Shown here piece by piece: positions 28,874-38,172 of a stretch of DNA of 64,000 bases (position 1 is its first letter; the number at the start of each line of letters is the position of its first letter). The stretch spans positions 62,001 through 126,000 of the forward strand of contig NZ_CP095461.1 of assembly GCF_023022985.1 (NCBI RefSeq), in the 5' to 3' direction. This DNA comes from Arthrobacter gengyunqii (GTDB lineage: Bacteria; Actinomycetota; Actinomycetes; Actinomycetales; Micrococcaceae). The position numbers were made by a program, and so were the translations under genes. The notes beneath the pieces were generated by a model, which saw nothing but the letters and a program-made list of their open reading frames with translations, had not been told where the DNA came from and did not search any database.

Positions 28874-29491
28874 GTGACGGATTTCGACGATGAACTGACT
28901 GAGGAGAATCTCTCCGGTCCCCTGGCTCCCGTGGACCAGCCCCGAATCGAGAAGGCGGTCCGCGAGATCCTGCTGGCCATCGGCGAGGACCCCGACCGCG
29001 AAGGGCTGCAGGACACGCCCAAACGCGTGGCGAAGTCGTATGCGGAGATCTTCGCCGGCCTGCACCAGGACCCGGCGGACCTGCTCGCCACCACTTTTGC
29101 GATTGAGCATGAAGAGATGGTCCTGGTGAAGGACATTTCGTTCTTCTCCACCTGCGAACATCATCTGGTGCCCTTCCACGGCACCGCGCACATTGGCTAC
29201 ATACCGTCCCAGGACGGCAAGGTTACCGGGCTGAGCAAGCTGGCCCGGCTGGTGGAGGTCTATGCCCGCCGCCCCCAGGTCCAGGAGCGCCTGACCACCC
29301 AGATCGTGGAGGCCCTGATGGCCAACCTCAGCCCGCGCGGCGCCATAGTCGTCATCGAGTGCGAGCACCTGTGCATGTCAATGCGCGGGGTACGCAAGCC
29401 TGGAGCCAAGACCGTCACCTCGGCGGTGCGCGGCCAGCTGCGCGAAACCGCCACCCGTGCCGAGGCCATGAGCCTCATTCTCGGACGTTAG
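28874..29491 (+). CDS. folE: GTP cyclohydrolase I
   Basis: 205 residues. The zinc site is visible as CEHH ([12 protein letters not shown], near 94) and the second Cys in [11 protein letters not shown]. It converts GTP to dihydroneopterin triphosphate, the first step of folate synthesis. It starts the folE-folP-folB-folK series. The GTG start is set by the leaderless promoter and by MTDFDDELT before the family core. Confidence 0.95.
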   Translation: MTDFDDELTEENLSGPLAPVDQPRIEKAVREILLAIGEDPDREGLQDTPKRVAKSYAEIFAGLHQDPADLLATTFAIEHEEMVLVKDISFFSTCEHHLVPFHGTAHIGYIPSQDGKVTGLSKLARLVEVYARRPQVQERLTTQIVEALMANLSPRGAIVVIECEHLCMSMRGVRKPGAKTVTSAVRGQLRETATRAEAMSLILGR

Positions 29492-29503
29492 GACGCCATC
29501 CCC

Positions 29504-30409
29504 ATGGATTCACTCGCCGCCGCACCCGGCACCGGTCCGGCCACGTCTCCGCTGCGGCTGCTGAGCCCGGCCCGGGCGCCGCGCCGGTTCGAGGACCTGC
29601 CGTCCGACCGCACCCTGGTGATGGGAATCCTGAATGTCACCCCGGATTCCTTCAGCGACGGAGGACGCTTCGCTGACACCGGGGCAGCCGTCGATGCCGG
29701 CCTAAAGATGCACTACGACGGCGCCGACCTCATCGATGTGGGCGGCGAGTCCACCCGGCCCGACTCCGTCCGCATCAGCCCCGAAGAGGAACAGGCCCGG
29801 ATCCTGCCCGTGGTCCGTGCCCTGGTGAAAGCCGGCGTCCTGGTCAGCGTGGACACCATGAACGTGTCAACGGCGGAAGAAGCCATCGCCGCCGGCGCCG
29901 TGCTGATCAACGATGTGTCCGGCGTGGAAGTGGACCCGGCCATGCCGGAGCTGGTGGCCCGCACCGGCGTCCACTACGTGCTGATGCACAGCCGCGGGGC
30001 GGTCCGCAGCAGCGATCCGCACGCCGCGTACGGTTCAGTGGTGGACGAGGTTCTTTCCGAACTCACCCGGATCCGGAACGCGTTCTACGCCGCCGGCGTC
30101 GCGCCAGAGCAGATCATCATCGATCCCGGACTGGGGTTTTCCAAGAACGGCTCCTCCAACTGGGAGCTGCTGCGGGCCACCGAACGCCTGAATGCCCTGG
30201 GTCACCGGGTGCTGATTGGCGCATCCCGGAAACGTTTCCTGGGGTCCCTGCTGGCCCGGTCCGGACAGGCGGCCCCGCCCCTGGAACGCGACGACGCCAC
30301 AGTGGCCGTAACGGCGCTGGCCGCCTTCTCCAACGCCTGGTGCGTGCGCGTGCACAACGTCGGCCCCAGCGTTGACGCCGTCAAGACCACCGCCGCCTGG
30401 AAGGGCTGA
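29504..30409 (+). CDS. folP: Dihydropteroate synthase
   Basis: 301 residues. Signatures MGILNVTPDSFSDGG near 40 and LIDVGGESTRPDS near 80 bind pterin and phosphate; RVHNVGPSVDAVK is at the C-terminus. It joins pterin pyrophosphate and p-aminobenzoate and is the sulfonamide target. It starts 12 bases after folE. About 35 extra residues precede the core. Confidence 0.95.
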   Translation: MDSLAAAPGTGPATSPLRLLSPARAPRRFEDLPSDRTLVMGILNVTPDSFSDGGRFADTGAAVDAGLKMHYDGADLIDVGGESTRPDSVRISPEEEQARILPVVRALVKAGVLVSVDTMNVSTAEEAIAAGAVLINDVSGVEVDPAMPELVARTGVHYVLMHSRGAVRSSDPHAAYGSVVDEVLSELTRIRNAFYAAGVAPEQIIIDPGLGFSKNGSSNWELLRATERLNALGHRVLIGASRKRFLGSLLARSGQAAPPLERDDATVAVTALAAFSNAWCVRVHNVGPSVDAVKTTAAWKG

Positions 30410-30413
30410 CACA

Positions 30414-30824
30414 TTGGACACCAAGATCACCAGCAACGCCAACACCGCCTCCCGCGCCGTGCGGGACACCATCACCCTTACCGGCATCACCGCGCAGGGC
30501 TTCCACGGCGTGTTCGAGGAGGAACGCCGCAACGGCCAGCCCTTTGTCGTGGACCTGGTGCTGCACGCTGACCTGCAGCCCGCCGGAATCAGCGATGACC
30601 TGACCAAGACGGCGCACTACGGCATCCTCGCCGAACAGGTGACGGCCATCATCACCGGCGATCCGCTGAACCTGATCGAAGCACTGGCCGAGCGGATCGC
30701 CGAAGCCGTCCTCAGCAGTTTTGAGACGGTGGACGCCGTGGAGGTCACCGTGCACAAACCGCAGGCACCCATTACGGTTCCCTTCGGCGACGTGGCAGTG
30801 ACGATCCGCCGGAGCCGGGCATGA
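30414..30824 (+). CDS. folB: Dihydroneopterin aldolase
   Basis: 136 residues. The core ITLTGITAQGFHGVFEEE and the catalytic-Lys segment VTVHKPQAPI are typical. TTG 30414 is taken as start because GGAAGGG lies 7-8 bases upstream and the family core follows after ~18 residues; the frame stays open upstream inside folP. It overlaps folK by ATGA. Confidence 0.9.
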   Translation: MDTKITSNANTASRAVRDTITLTGITAQGFHGVFEEERRNGQPFVVDLVLHADLQPAGISDDLTKTAHYGILAEQVTAIITGDPLNLIEALAERIAEAVLSSFETVDAVEVTVHKPQAPITVPFGDVAVTIRRSRA

Positions 30825-31318
30825 ACGCCGGCGCCGTCACCGCAGTCCTGGCCCTGGGCAGCAACCTCGGCGAGAGCCGCGACACGCTGTCCGACGCCGT
30901 CGCGCAGCTGGCTGATCATCCCGGCGTCCGCCTGCAGGCAGTTTCCCCGGTGGTGCGCACCCGCCCGGTGGGCGGACCGGACCAGCCCGACTACCTCAAC
31001 CTGGTGGTGTCCGTGGAGACGGACCTGGCACCGCACGAACTTCTGGCGCACTGCCAGGCAGTTGAGAACGCGCACCACCGCGTGCGCGAAGTCCGCTGGG
31101 GGCCGCGGACACTCGACGTCGACATCATCACCTACGGCGATCTTGTGCTCGACGACGAAACCCTGACCCTTCCCCATCCGCGCGCCGCCACCCGTGCCTT
31201 CGTGCTCCAGCCCTGGGCCTGGATGGATCCGGACGCCGTGCTTTCGGGAACCCCCGTTGCCGAACTCGCTGCCTCGGCCGAAGACCTTCCCGGCCTGGAA
31301 ATCTTCGAAGGGGACTGA
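30821..31318 (+). CDS. folK: HPPK, 2-amino-4-hydroxy-6-hydroxymethyldihydropteridine diphosphokinase
   Basis: 165 residues. ALGSNLGESRDTL at the N-terminus, then RWGPRTLDVDIITYGD, the HPPK signature with metal-binding Asp residues, and LPHPRAATRAFVLQPW. It activates the pterin for FolP. The ATG overlaps the folB stop. Confidence 0.94.
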   Translation: MNAGAVTAVLALGSNLGESRDTLSDAVAQLADHPGVRLQAVSPVVRTRPVGGPDQPDYLNLVVSVETDLAPHELLAHCQAVENAHHRVREVRWGPRTLDVDIITYGDLVLDDETLTLPHPRAATRAFVLQPWAWMDPDAVLSGTPVAELAASAEDLPGLEIFEGD

Positions 31319-31326
31319 TCCTCACC

Positions 31327-31836
31327 GTGGGAAGCATCCGATACCGCTGGCTCGCCGTCATTATCCTGGCGTCCGGGGCGGCCGGCTGGCTGGTTAACGA
31401 CTGGGCCACCCGCAACTCGCTGCCCGCACCGGTCCTGAGCGTCTTCGGGCTGCTGACCGTCCTGCTGATTTCGGGAGCCACCCTCGTTCTGGGGCTGCGG
31501 GTGCGGCGCTGGCAGCAGGGCAGCCGCGACCGGGAGCTGGACCCGATTGCTGCCGCCCGCACGCTGGTCCTGGCCCAGGCGACCGCGTACGCGGGTTCGC
31601 TCCTGTTCGGCTGGCACGCCGGAATCTTCCTCGAGCAGCTGCCCCTGTGGTCCCTGCGTCCGGGGCATGCTGCCACCTGGGGGTCATTGGCTATGATCGC
31701 CGGAGGGGTGCTCATGATCTCCGTTGGTCTGCTGGTGGAACGTTTCTGCCGGCTGCCGCCGGGTGATTCAAACGGGCGCGGCACCGCCGCCCGCCCGGAC
31801 GCCCCGGACGAACGGGAAGACGGAGAATATGCCTAG
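31327..31836 (+). CDS. DUF3180 membrane protein
   Basis: 169 residues with four hydrophobic segments (about 7-25, 36-56, 78-98, 115-138). DUF3180 proteins sit after folK in many actinobacteria, as here; function is unknown. GTG 31327 lies 9 bases after folK with AAGGGG upstream. The hydrophilic tail overlaps the next gene's start. Confidence 0.75.
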   Translation: MGSIRYRWLAVIILASGAAGWLVNDWATRNSLPAPVLSVFGLLTVLLISGATLVLGLRVRRWQQGSRDRELDPIAAARTLVLAQATAYAGSLLFGWHAGIFLEQLPLWSLRPGHAATWGSLAMIAGGVLMISVGLLVERFCRLPPGDSNGRGTAARPDAPDEREDGEYA

Positions 31837-32341
31837 CGAAGCCATCGATCCGGACGGTCTGTCCTGGGAGCACATCTCGCCCAGGTACCTCACAGTCCGC
31901 CTCATCGGCTGGGCGGTGGAAACCCTGCTCACCGTGGCCGTCACCTGCGTTCCCCTGATTCTTCTGAGCATGGGGATCTGGACCTGGGTTCCGGACTGGC
32001 TGGCCTGGGGCCTTCCAGCGCTGACCGCCGCCGGATACCTCTGGCGCGGAGTGCTGCTGCCGCGCCAGGTGCGTGCCGTCTGCTACGCCGAGCGCAACGA
32101 GGACTTCCTGCTGCGCCGCGGCATCTTCTTCCAGCGAACTCTCGTGGTTCCCTACGGCCGGATGCAGTATGTGGACGTGACGGTGGGACCGCTCGAACGT
32201 GCCTTCGGCCTGTGCTCCCTGAAACTGCACACTGCCGCGCCCGGAACCAACGCTGATCTCCCTGGCCTGCCGGCCTCCGAGGGTGCACGCCTGCGTGAGC
32301 ACCTGTCCGAACGCGGCGAAACGCAGTTGGCCGGACTGTGA
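31829..32341 (+). CDS. PH-domain (bPH2) membrane protein, YdbS-like
   Basis: 170 residues. Two membrane segments (about 30-72) and then a bacterial PH domain: RGIFFQRTLVVPYGRMQYVDV is the core. ATG 31829 has GGAG close by and overlaps the previous stop. It overlaps the next PH protein by GTGA, so the two are coupled and probably form a complex. The function of such pairs is not settled. Confidence 0.75.
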   Translation: MPSEAIDPDGLSWEHISPRYLTVRLIGWAVETLLTVAVTCVPLILLSMGIWTWVPDWLAWGLPALTAAGYLWRGVLLPRQVRAVCYAERNEDFLLRRGIFFQRTLVVPYGRMQYVDVTVGPLERAFGLCSLKLHTAAPGTNADLPGLPASEGARLREHLSERGETQLAGL

Positions 32342-33975
32342 GCGTTCCGCAGGACGGGGAGTGGTCCCGTGTCCATCCGGTGTCACCGCTGGTCCGCGGC
32401 TGGATCGCGCTGGCCGCGATCGCCTTTGTTATTGGCCGGAACTGGTTCGAAGAGGTCGCCGGCTTCCGCGGGAACAGCGCCGGACCCGGCGAACCGCTCG
32501 ACGGAACAGCGCTGCTGATCGGTGCCGGAATCCTCGCCGTGGTCCTGGTGATCCTTGCCGGCATGTTTTTCCTGTCCTGGTGGTTTACCCGTTATCAGGT
32601 CACCGACGAGCACGTCCGTGTCCATTCCGGCGTGGTGTTCCGCAAACAGCGGCAGGCACGCCTGGACCGGGTGCAGGCCATCGACATTGTCCAGCCCCTC
32701 CTGGCACGGCTGTTCGGGCTGGCTGAACTGCGTTTCGAGGTTGCCGACGCGGGAGAATCAGCGGTCCAGCTTGCCTATCTGAAGCTCGATGATGCTCACC
32801 GCCTTCGTGCCCTGCTCCTGGACCGTGCTTCCGGTGCAGGCACGGGAACCGGGATGGAAACCGGTTCCGGAATTACGGGAGCAAAGTCCGGCGGCACAGA
32901 ATCCGACGGTATGCCGGGGTCCGGGGCCGCTGCCGGCGGCAACGCGCACTCCGGAGCCGGCGGCGCCCCGGGGGAAACCCCGGAGCAGCCCGTCCTGGAG
33001 CTGCGCCCGGGCCGGGTCATCGCCTCCACCCTGCTCTCCGGCACCACCTTGTTCCTGCTCATCGGCGTCATTGCTGTCCTCATTGTCACCGCCGCCACAG
33101 GCGAAGCAATCAGCCTGGCCATCCTGCTGCCCATCCTGTTTGGCACCGTCGGAGGGTACTGGACCGAGTTCTCCACCTCCTTCAACTTCCGCGCCGCGGT
33201 GTCCCGGGACGGTATCCGGCTGCGCTACGGGCTGCTGGACACCCGCACGCAGACAGTGCCTCCGGGCCGGATCCAGGCTGTGTCCGTGACGCAGTCACCC
33301 CTGTGGCGGCTGACCGGCTGGTACCGGGTGTCGGTCAACGTGGCCGGTTACGGCGCCGGCACCAACTCCGACACCCAGGCCCGCACCAAGCTGCTGCCTG
33401 CCGGCACGCTCACCGAAGTGTTTGCCGTCCTTGCCCTGGTTCTCCCGCAGCCGGGAACCGACCGTCCGGTGGACCTCTTCACTGCCGGAATCACGGGACG
33501 GGACAGCGTTGACGGTTTCACGACGACGCCGCGCCGCGCCCGCTGGATAGCGCCGCTGGCGTGGCGCCGCAACGGTTTTGCCCTGACTGACACGGCATTG
33601 CTGATCCGCAGCGGCGCGCTTTGGCGGGTCCTGTCAGTGGTCCCGCACGAACGGACCCAGTCCATGGCCCTGCAGCAGGGTCCGCTGCGCCGGCGCTTTG
33701 GCACCAGTGACCTGATCCTGCATTCCACTCCCGGTCCCGTCCGGCCGCATGTGCGGAAAATCGACGACGACGACGCGCGCCGGCTGTTCCGGGAGCAGGC
33801 CGCCAGGGCACGCGATGCCCGGCGCCGGGACCGCACCATCCGGTGGAACAGCCCCGCCGGCACCGGACCAACTTCGCCGTCAACCGCGGCCGGCACCGTC
33901 GGTTCACCCGCGGGGCATGATGCACCGCTTTCCCCTGACCCGGTTTCCAAGGAGTACCCCCATGAACAGCTCTGA
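32338..33975 (+). CDS. Large PH-domain (bPH2) membrane protein, YdbT-like
   Basis: 545 residues. Membrane segment pairs (about 20-85 and 227-280) alternate with bPH2 domains, seen as RKQRQARLDRVQAIDI, TQTVPPGRIQAVSV and SVVPHERTQSMAL. Between the first and second lies a ~55-residue linker of Gly, Ser, Thr and Ala (about 163-218). The GTG start overlaps the previous stop. A long Pro/Thr-rich tail overlaps the next gene. Confidence 0.75.
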   Translation: MSVPQDGEWSRVHPVSPLVRGWIALAAIAFVIGRNWFEEVAGFRGNSAGPGEPLDGTALLIGAGILAVVLVILAGMFFLSWWFTRYQVTDEHVRVHSGVVFRKQRQARLDRVQAIDIVQPLLARLFGLAELRFEVADAGESAVQLAYLKLDDAHRLRALLLDRASGAGTGTGMETGSGITGAKSGGTESDGMPGSGAAAGGNAHSGAGGAPGETPEQPVLELRPGRVIASTLLSGTTLFLLIGVIAVLIVTAATGEAISLAILLPILFGTVGGYWTEFSTSFNFRAAVSRDGIRLRYGLLDTRTQTVPPGRIQAVSVTQSPLWRLTGWYRVSVNVAGYGAGTNSDTQARTKLLPAGTLTEVFAVLALVLPQPGTDRPVDLFTAGITGRDSVDGFTTTPRRARWIAPLAWRRNGFALTDTALLIRSGALWRVLSVVPHERTQSMALQQGPLRRRFGTSDLILHSTPGPVRPHVRKIDDDDARRLFREQAARARDARRRDRTIRWNSPAGTGPTSPSTAAGTVGSPAGHDAPLSPDPVSKEYPHEQL

Positions 33976-34882
33976 TACGAGCACCGCAGAGAAGCGGCGG
34001 CGCGGCCGGCTAGGCATCGGCGTGATCGGCGCCGGCCGGGTTGGAGCCGTCCTCGGCGCGGCCCTGCGCGCAGCTGAGCACGCCGTCGTCGGCGTTTCCG
34101 CAGTGAGCGAGGAAAGCCGTGAACGCGCCGCCAACCTGCTGCCCGGCGTCCCCATCCTGGAGATTCCCGACATTGTGGAACGCTCTGAACTGGTGCTCCT
34201 GGCCGTTCCCGATGACGCCCTGGGGCCGCTGGTTTCCGGACTGGCGGCAACCAACGCCTGGCAGGCAGGACAGCTTGTTGCCCACACGTCGGGCCGCTTC
34301 GGCACGGAGATCCTCGAGCCGGCCCGCCGGGCCGGCGCCATCCCGCTGGCCCTGCATCCGGCCATGACCTTCACCGGCATGAGCCTGGACCTGACCCGGC
34401 TGGCGGATTGCTCCTTCGGCGTGACGGCACCCACTGCCGTGCTGCCCATTGCCCAGGCACTGGTGGTGGAGATGGGTGCCGAGCCGGTGGTCATCGACGA
34501 GGCGGACCGGGTCAACTACCATCTGGCGCTGGCGCATGCCTCCAACCATCTGGTCACTATCGCGGCCCAATCCACCCAGCTGCTCAAGGACATTGGCGTG
34601 GAAAACCCGGACCGCCTGCTGGGTCCGCTGATGCGCGCTTCGCTGGAAAACGCCCTGGCCTCCGGCGAGCATGCCCTGACCGGCCCCGTTGCCCGCGGAG
34701 ACGCCGGAACCGTGGCAGCCCACCTCGAGGAAATGGCAGCCCAGGACAGTGCCGGGCTGCGGGACACCTACCGTGCCCTTTCACTGGCCACCGCGCTGCG
34801 GGCCATCGACCGCGGGCTGTTGAGTGAAACCCGGGGCAAGGCCGTCATCGACGCCCTGACCCGGGACGCGGACGGACAATGA
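33962..34882 (+). CDS. Rossmann-like, DUF2520 domain dehydrogenase
   Basis: 306 residues. The nucleotide-binding [16 protein letters not shown] is at about 19-34, and the DUF2520 part has LHPAMTFTG and [15 protein letters not shown]. Related to 6-phosphogluconate dehydrogenase-like and ketopantoate reductase folds. It overlaps panC by ATGA, so a role in pantothenate synthesis (ketopantoate reduction) is possible, but this is positional inference. AAGGAG fixes the start inside the previous gene's end. Confidence 0.78.
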   Translation: MNSSDTSTAEKRRRGRLGIGVIGAGRVGAVLGAALRAAEHAVVGVSAVSEESRERAANLLPGVPILEIPDIVERSELVLLAVPDDALGPLVSGLAATNAWQAGQLVAHTSGRFGTEILEPARRAGAIPLALHPAMTFTGMSLDLTRLADCSFGVTAPTAVLPIAQALVVEMGAEPVVIDEADRVNYHLALAHASNHLVTIAAQSTQLLKDIGVENPDRLLGPLMRASLENALASGEHALTGPVARGDAGTVAAHLEEMAAQDSAGLRDTYRALSLATALRAIDRGLLSETRGKAVIDALTRDADGQ

Positions 34883-35838
34883 GCGCGCCGCGGCTGCTGC
34901 ACACGGCAGCGGAACTGAAGGCTGCCATCGCTGAAACGCTCGCGGCCAAAGCTGCCGCGAGGAGTGCCGGTGGCGACGGCGCCGGGGACAGGAAGCCGGA
35001 CGGCCCGCTCAGTCTTGGGCTGGTTCCCACCATGGGTGCCCTGCATACGGGGCATCGCGCGATGATGGACGCCGCCCGGGCGGAGAACGACGTCGTTGTT
35101 GCCACGGTGTTCGTCAATCCCCTGCAGTTCAACGATCCGGAAGACCTGCGGCGTTATCCGCGCACCCTTGAAGCGGATCTTGAACTGCTCGGCGACGCCG
35201 GGGTGGACCTCGTATTCGCGCCCGAAGAGTCGGAAGTGTACCCAGGGGGACCGCCGCTGGTTCGGGTGAGCTCCGGGGAGCTGGGAAACCGTTACGAGGG
35301 AGCCTCGCGGCCAGGGCATTTCGACGGTGTGCTGACCGTGGTGGCCAAGCTCCTGCACTATGCCGCTCCCACCGCTTCCCCGGCCGTGTCCCCCGTCCGC
35401 TACCGTGCGTACTTTGGGCAGAAGGATGCCCAGCAGCTGGCGCTGATCCGGCGGATGGCTGCGGACCTTGGGTTCGACGCGGAAATCAAAGCCGTTCCCG
35501 TGGTCCGGTCAGCGGACGGACTGGCCGAATCCAGCCGCAATGTTTTCCTGGACCCGGCCCACCGCCGAGCCGCAGCGGTGCTTTCCCGCGCCCTGTTTGC
35601 CCTGCGGGACTCCGTTTCCGCCGGCTCGCCCCCGGACCTGGCCGGCGCCGTCGCCCTCGTGGAAGCGGAACCGCTGGTGGAACTGGACTACTTCGACATC
35701 GTGGATCCGCAGACGCTGCAGCCGCTGGGGTCCGCCGACCGTCCGCTGGAAAAACCCGCGCTGGCACTTCTGGCGGCGCAGGTGGGCCCCGTGCGCCTGA
35801 TCGACAACCTGCCGCTGGAGATTCCAAGGACCGGTTAA
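34879..35838 (+). CDS. panC: Pantothenate synthetase
   Basis: 319 residues. The ATP-binding [10 protein letters not shown] is near 50, followed by [13 protein letters not shown] and the FGQKDAQQL segment. It joins pantoate and beta-alanine. About 30 extra Ala-rich residues sit between helix 1 and the core. Coupled to the DUF2520 gene by ATGA. Confidence 0.93.
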   Translation: MSAPRLLHTAAELKAAIAETLAAKAAARSAGGDGAGDRKPDGPLSLGLVPTMGALHTGHRAMMDAARAENDVVVATVFVNPLQFNDPEDLRRYPRTLEADLELLGDAGVDLVFAPEESEVYPGGPPLVRVSSGELGNRYEGASRPGHFDGVLTVVAKLLHYAAPTASPAVSPVRYRAYFGQKDAQQLALIRRMAADLGFDAEIKAVPVVRSADGLAESSRNVFLDPAHRRAAAVLSRALFALRDSVSAGSPPDLAGAVALVEAEPLVELDYFDIVDPQTLQPLGSADRPLEKPALALLAAQVGPVRLIDNLPLEIPRTG

Positions 35839-35906
35839 ACCACCCGGCTGAGCGGCCGCCGTGAACAAGCTGGGTGCGGGCCGTAAGCCTGCGCCGCGCG
35901 GCTCTG

Positions 35907-35912
35907 TAAACT
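35907..35912 (+). promoter_or_regulatory. -10 box for leaderless lysS mRNA
   Basis: TAAACT, then 7 bases, then GTG 35920. No Shine-Dalgarno at a usable distance. Confidence 0.5.
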
Positions 35913-35919
35913 TAAGGGT

Positions 35920-37440
35920 GTGACCACATCTAACTCCGTTCCCGGATCCAACCCCGTTCCCGAAGCAGCCGACACGTCTGAGCAGATGCGCATCCGCGCA
36001 GAGAAGCGGGCTCGTCTCATCGCCAGCGGTTCAGAGGCCTACCCGGTGGGTGTGGAACGCACGCACTCCCTTAAAGAGATTCGGGAAAAGTTCGGGCACC
36101 TGCAGGCCGATGAGACCAGCGGCGAGACTGTCGGCGTGACCGGCCGCGTCGTCTTCATCCGCAACACCGGCAAGCTGTGCTTCGCCACCCTCCAGGAGGG
36201 AAACGGCACCCGCGTGCAGGCCATGCTCAGCCTGGCTGTCGTTGGCGAAGAGGCCCTGGCCGAGTGGAAGGCCCTCGTGGATCTCGGGGACCACGTCTTC
36301 ATCCGCGGCGAAGTCATTTCCTCGCGCCGCGGCGAGCTCTCGGTCATGGCTGAATCATGGTCCATGGCCTCGAAGGCACTGCGCCCCCTGCCGGTGCTGC
36401 ACGCCGGATTGAACGAGGAGACCCGGGTCCGGCAGCGCTACGTGGATCTCATGGTCCGCGAGGAAGCCCGCGACATGGTCTACAAGCGCGCGGCGATCAT
36501 CCGCGGCGTCCGGGACACCCTGCACAACCACGGTTACGTGGAAGTGGAAACTCCCATGCTGCAGCTGATCCACGGCGGAGCGGCGGCACGTCCGTTTGAA
36601 ACGCACCTTAACGCCTTTGACCAGAAAATGACCCTGCGGATCGCCACCGAGCTGTACCTAAAGCGGGCGGTTGTCGGCGGCATTGAACGGGTCTTTGAGC
36701 TGGGCCGCATTTTCCGCAATGAGGGTGTGGACTCCACCCACAGCCCTGAATTCACCACGCTGGAATGCTATGAGGCGTACGCGGACCAGTACGTGATGGC
36801 GGACCGCATCAAGGAAATCATCCTGCACTGCGCCGACCTGGTGGGCAGCCGCCAGATCGAAACGGAGGCCGGAACCATTGATTTGGACGGCGAATGGAAG
36901 TGGCTGTCCGTTTACCCCGGCCTTTCCGAAGCCGTCGGTGAGGAAATCACCCCCGATACCAGCGCCGAGACCCTGCGCGGAATTGCCGAAAAGCATGACG
37001 TCAAGGTGGACCCGAAATGGGACGCCGAAAAGCTGGTGGTCGAGCTGTTCGGTGAAATTGTCGAACCCACCTTGATCCAGCCGACCTTCGTGTATGACTA
37101 TCCGCCGTCGGCCCAGCCGCTGGCCCGCCCCAACCGCAATGACCCCCGCCTCATTGAGGCCTGGGACCTCATCATCGGGGGCATGGAGCGCGGCACCGCC
37201 TTCTCGGAGCTCATCGACCCCGTCATTCAGCGCGAGCGTCTCACCGCGCAGTCCCTCAAGGCTGCCGGAGGCGACGATGAAGCGATGGCCCTTGACGAGG
37301 ACTTCCTCCGTGCCCTTGAATACGGTGCACCGCCCATGGGCGGCATCGGTCTGGGAATTGACCGTCTCGTGATGCTTTTCACGAACACAGGTATCCGGGA
37401 AACAATTTTGTTCCCCCTGCTAAAGCCGGAAATGGGTTAG
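35920..37440 (+). CDS. lysS: Lysyl-tRNA synthetase, class II
   Basis: 506 residues. The anticodon-binding OB fold (VGVTGRVVFIRNTGKLCFATLQ) is followed by class II motif 2 (FELGRIFRNEGVDSTHSPEFT) and motif 3 (GIGLGIDRLVMLFT). It charges tRNA-Lys. The start GTG is placed by the -10 box and the N-terminal TSEQMRIRAEKRARL. Confidence 0.95.
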   Translation: MTTSNSVPGSNPVPEAADTSEQMRIRAEKRARLIASGSEAYPVGVERTHSLKEIREKFGHLQADETSGETVGVTGRVVFIRNTGKLCFATLQEGNGTRVQAMLSLAVVGEEALAEWKALVDLGDHVFIRGEVISSRRGELSVMAESWSMASKALRPLPVLHAGLNEETRVRQRYVDLMVREEARDMVYKRAAIIRGVRDTLHNHGYVEVETPMLQLIHGGAAARPFETHLNAFDQKMTLRIATELYLKRAVVGGIERVFELGRIFRNEGVDSTHSPEFTTLECYEAYADQYVMADRIKEIILHCADLVGSRQIETEAGTIDLDGEWKWLSVYPGLSEAVGEEITPDTSAETLRGIAEKHDVKVDPKWDAEKLVVELFGEIVEPTLIQPTFVYDYPPSAQPLARPNRNDPRLIEAWDLIIGGMERGTAFSELIDPVIQRERLTAQSLKAAGGDDEAMALDEDFLRALEYGAPPMGGIGLGIDRLVMLFTNTGIRETILFPLLKPEMG

Positions 37441-37443
37441 ACC

Positions 37444-37626
37444 ATGGAATACGTAGAAGTTCTGCTGCCCTCAGTCTGTGTTGGAGCTCTCTTTTATTTT
37501 GTGATGAAGGCGCTTCTCAACGTTGACCGATCGGAGCGAAAGGCACTGGCTGAAGCGGAACGCGAAGCCGATCTTGCGGCCGAAAGAGAAGCAAGTAGTC
37601 AAGCCCCGGAAAAAGAAAGTAATTAA
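37444..37626 (+). CDS. Small membrane protein between lysS and lsr2
   Basis: 60 residues. One membrane segment (about 5-23) and a charged helical tail rich in Glu, Arg and Ala (RKALAEAEREADLAAERE). It begins 3 bases after lysS with a weak GGAAATGGG upstream. Base composition is less GC-rich than its neighbours. Similar small genes occur at this spot in relatives, as far as I recall; function unknown. Confidence 0.6.
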   Translation: MEYVEVLLPSVCVGALFYFVMKALLNVDRSERKALAEAEREADLAAEREASSQAPEKESN

Positions 37627-37641
37627 AATCCTGCGTTTGCT

Positions 37642-37671
37642 TTGACGGGGCATTCACAATTGCGTCATACT
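37642..37671 (+). promoter_or_regulatory. lsr2 promoter
   Basis: TTGACG (37642-37647), 18 bases, CATACT (37666-37671). This is a good housekeeping-sigma promoter in an AT-rich stretch, predicting a ~45-base leader before GTG 37724. Confidence 0.6.
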
Positions 37672-37723
37672 CTAAGTGGTCTCATTATCGTTTTTCCGGT
37701 TTAACACTGCTTAGGAGCCTGTC

Positions 37724-38050
37724 GTGGCGCAAAAGGTAAAAATCATTCTGGTCGATGACCTCGATGCTGGAAGTGCGGATGAGACCGTGCGGTTCGGTCT
37801 GGACGGATCCCAGTACGAGATCGACCTGTCCAAGGACAATGCAAAGAATCTTCGTGCGGCCCTGAAGCCCTACGTGGACGCGGGCCGCAAAGTTGGCGCC
37901 CGTACGGGCCGCCCCCGCGCTGCCGGTTCTGCACGCAGCAACGAAGCAGCGCAAATCCGTGAATGGGCCCGCAGCAACGGGTACACCGTCTCGGAGCGTG
38001 GACGCGTGAACAGCGAAATTATCGAAGCGTACCGGGCCGCCCAGGGCTAA
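37724..38050 (+). CDS. lsr2: Lsr2 nucleoid-associated protein
   Basis: 108 residues. The N-terminal dimerisation domain is MAQKVKIILVDDLDAGSADETVRFGLDG, and the C-terminal DNA-binding domain (IREWARSNGYTVSERGRVNSEIIEAYRAA) holds the RGR hook that reads AT-rich minor groove. It silences AT-rich and foreign DNA. The GTG follows AGGAG at 6 bases. A hairpin starts within the stop codon. Confidence 0.95.
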   Translation: MAQKVKIILVDDLDAGSADETVRFGLDGSQYEIDLSKDNAKNLRAALKPYVDAGRKVGARTGRPRAAGSARSNEAAQIREWARSNGYTVSERGRVNSEIIEAYRAAQG

Positions 38051-38087
38051 GGTCCGGCGGGGCCTCCCGGGGACCTTATCCGGGGGC
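38049..38087 (+). terminator. lsr2 terminator
   Basis: AAGGTCC and GGACCTT arms with a GC-rich interior, starting at the lsr2 stop. Confidence 0.5.
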
Positions 38088-38095
38088 CGGGGTCA

Positions 38096-38109
38096 CGCCT
38101 ACGGCGAAC
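38096..38109. promoter_or_regulatory. ClgR-type operator before clpC
   Basis: Read on the minus strand this is GTTCGCCGTAGGCG, an exact match to the GTTCGC-Y-N4-GCG consensus reported for ClgR. It lies about 46 bases before the predicted start (from TAGCAT at 38137-38142), a usual activator position. ClgR activates clp genes in Streptomyces, Corynebacterium and Mycobacterium. Confidence 0.6.
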
Positions 38110-38172
38110 ACGCTCCTTAAGCACGTGCCGGACACGTAGCATCGAATTACGCGTTAGCTAGGAGTGTGCCTC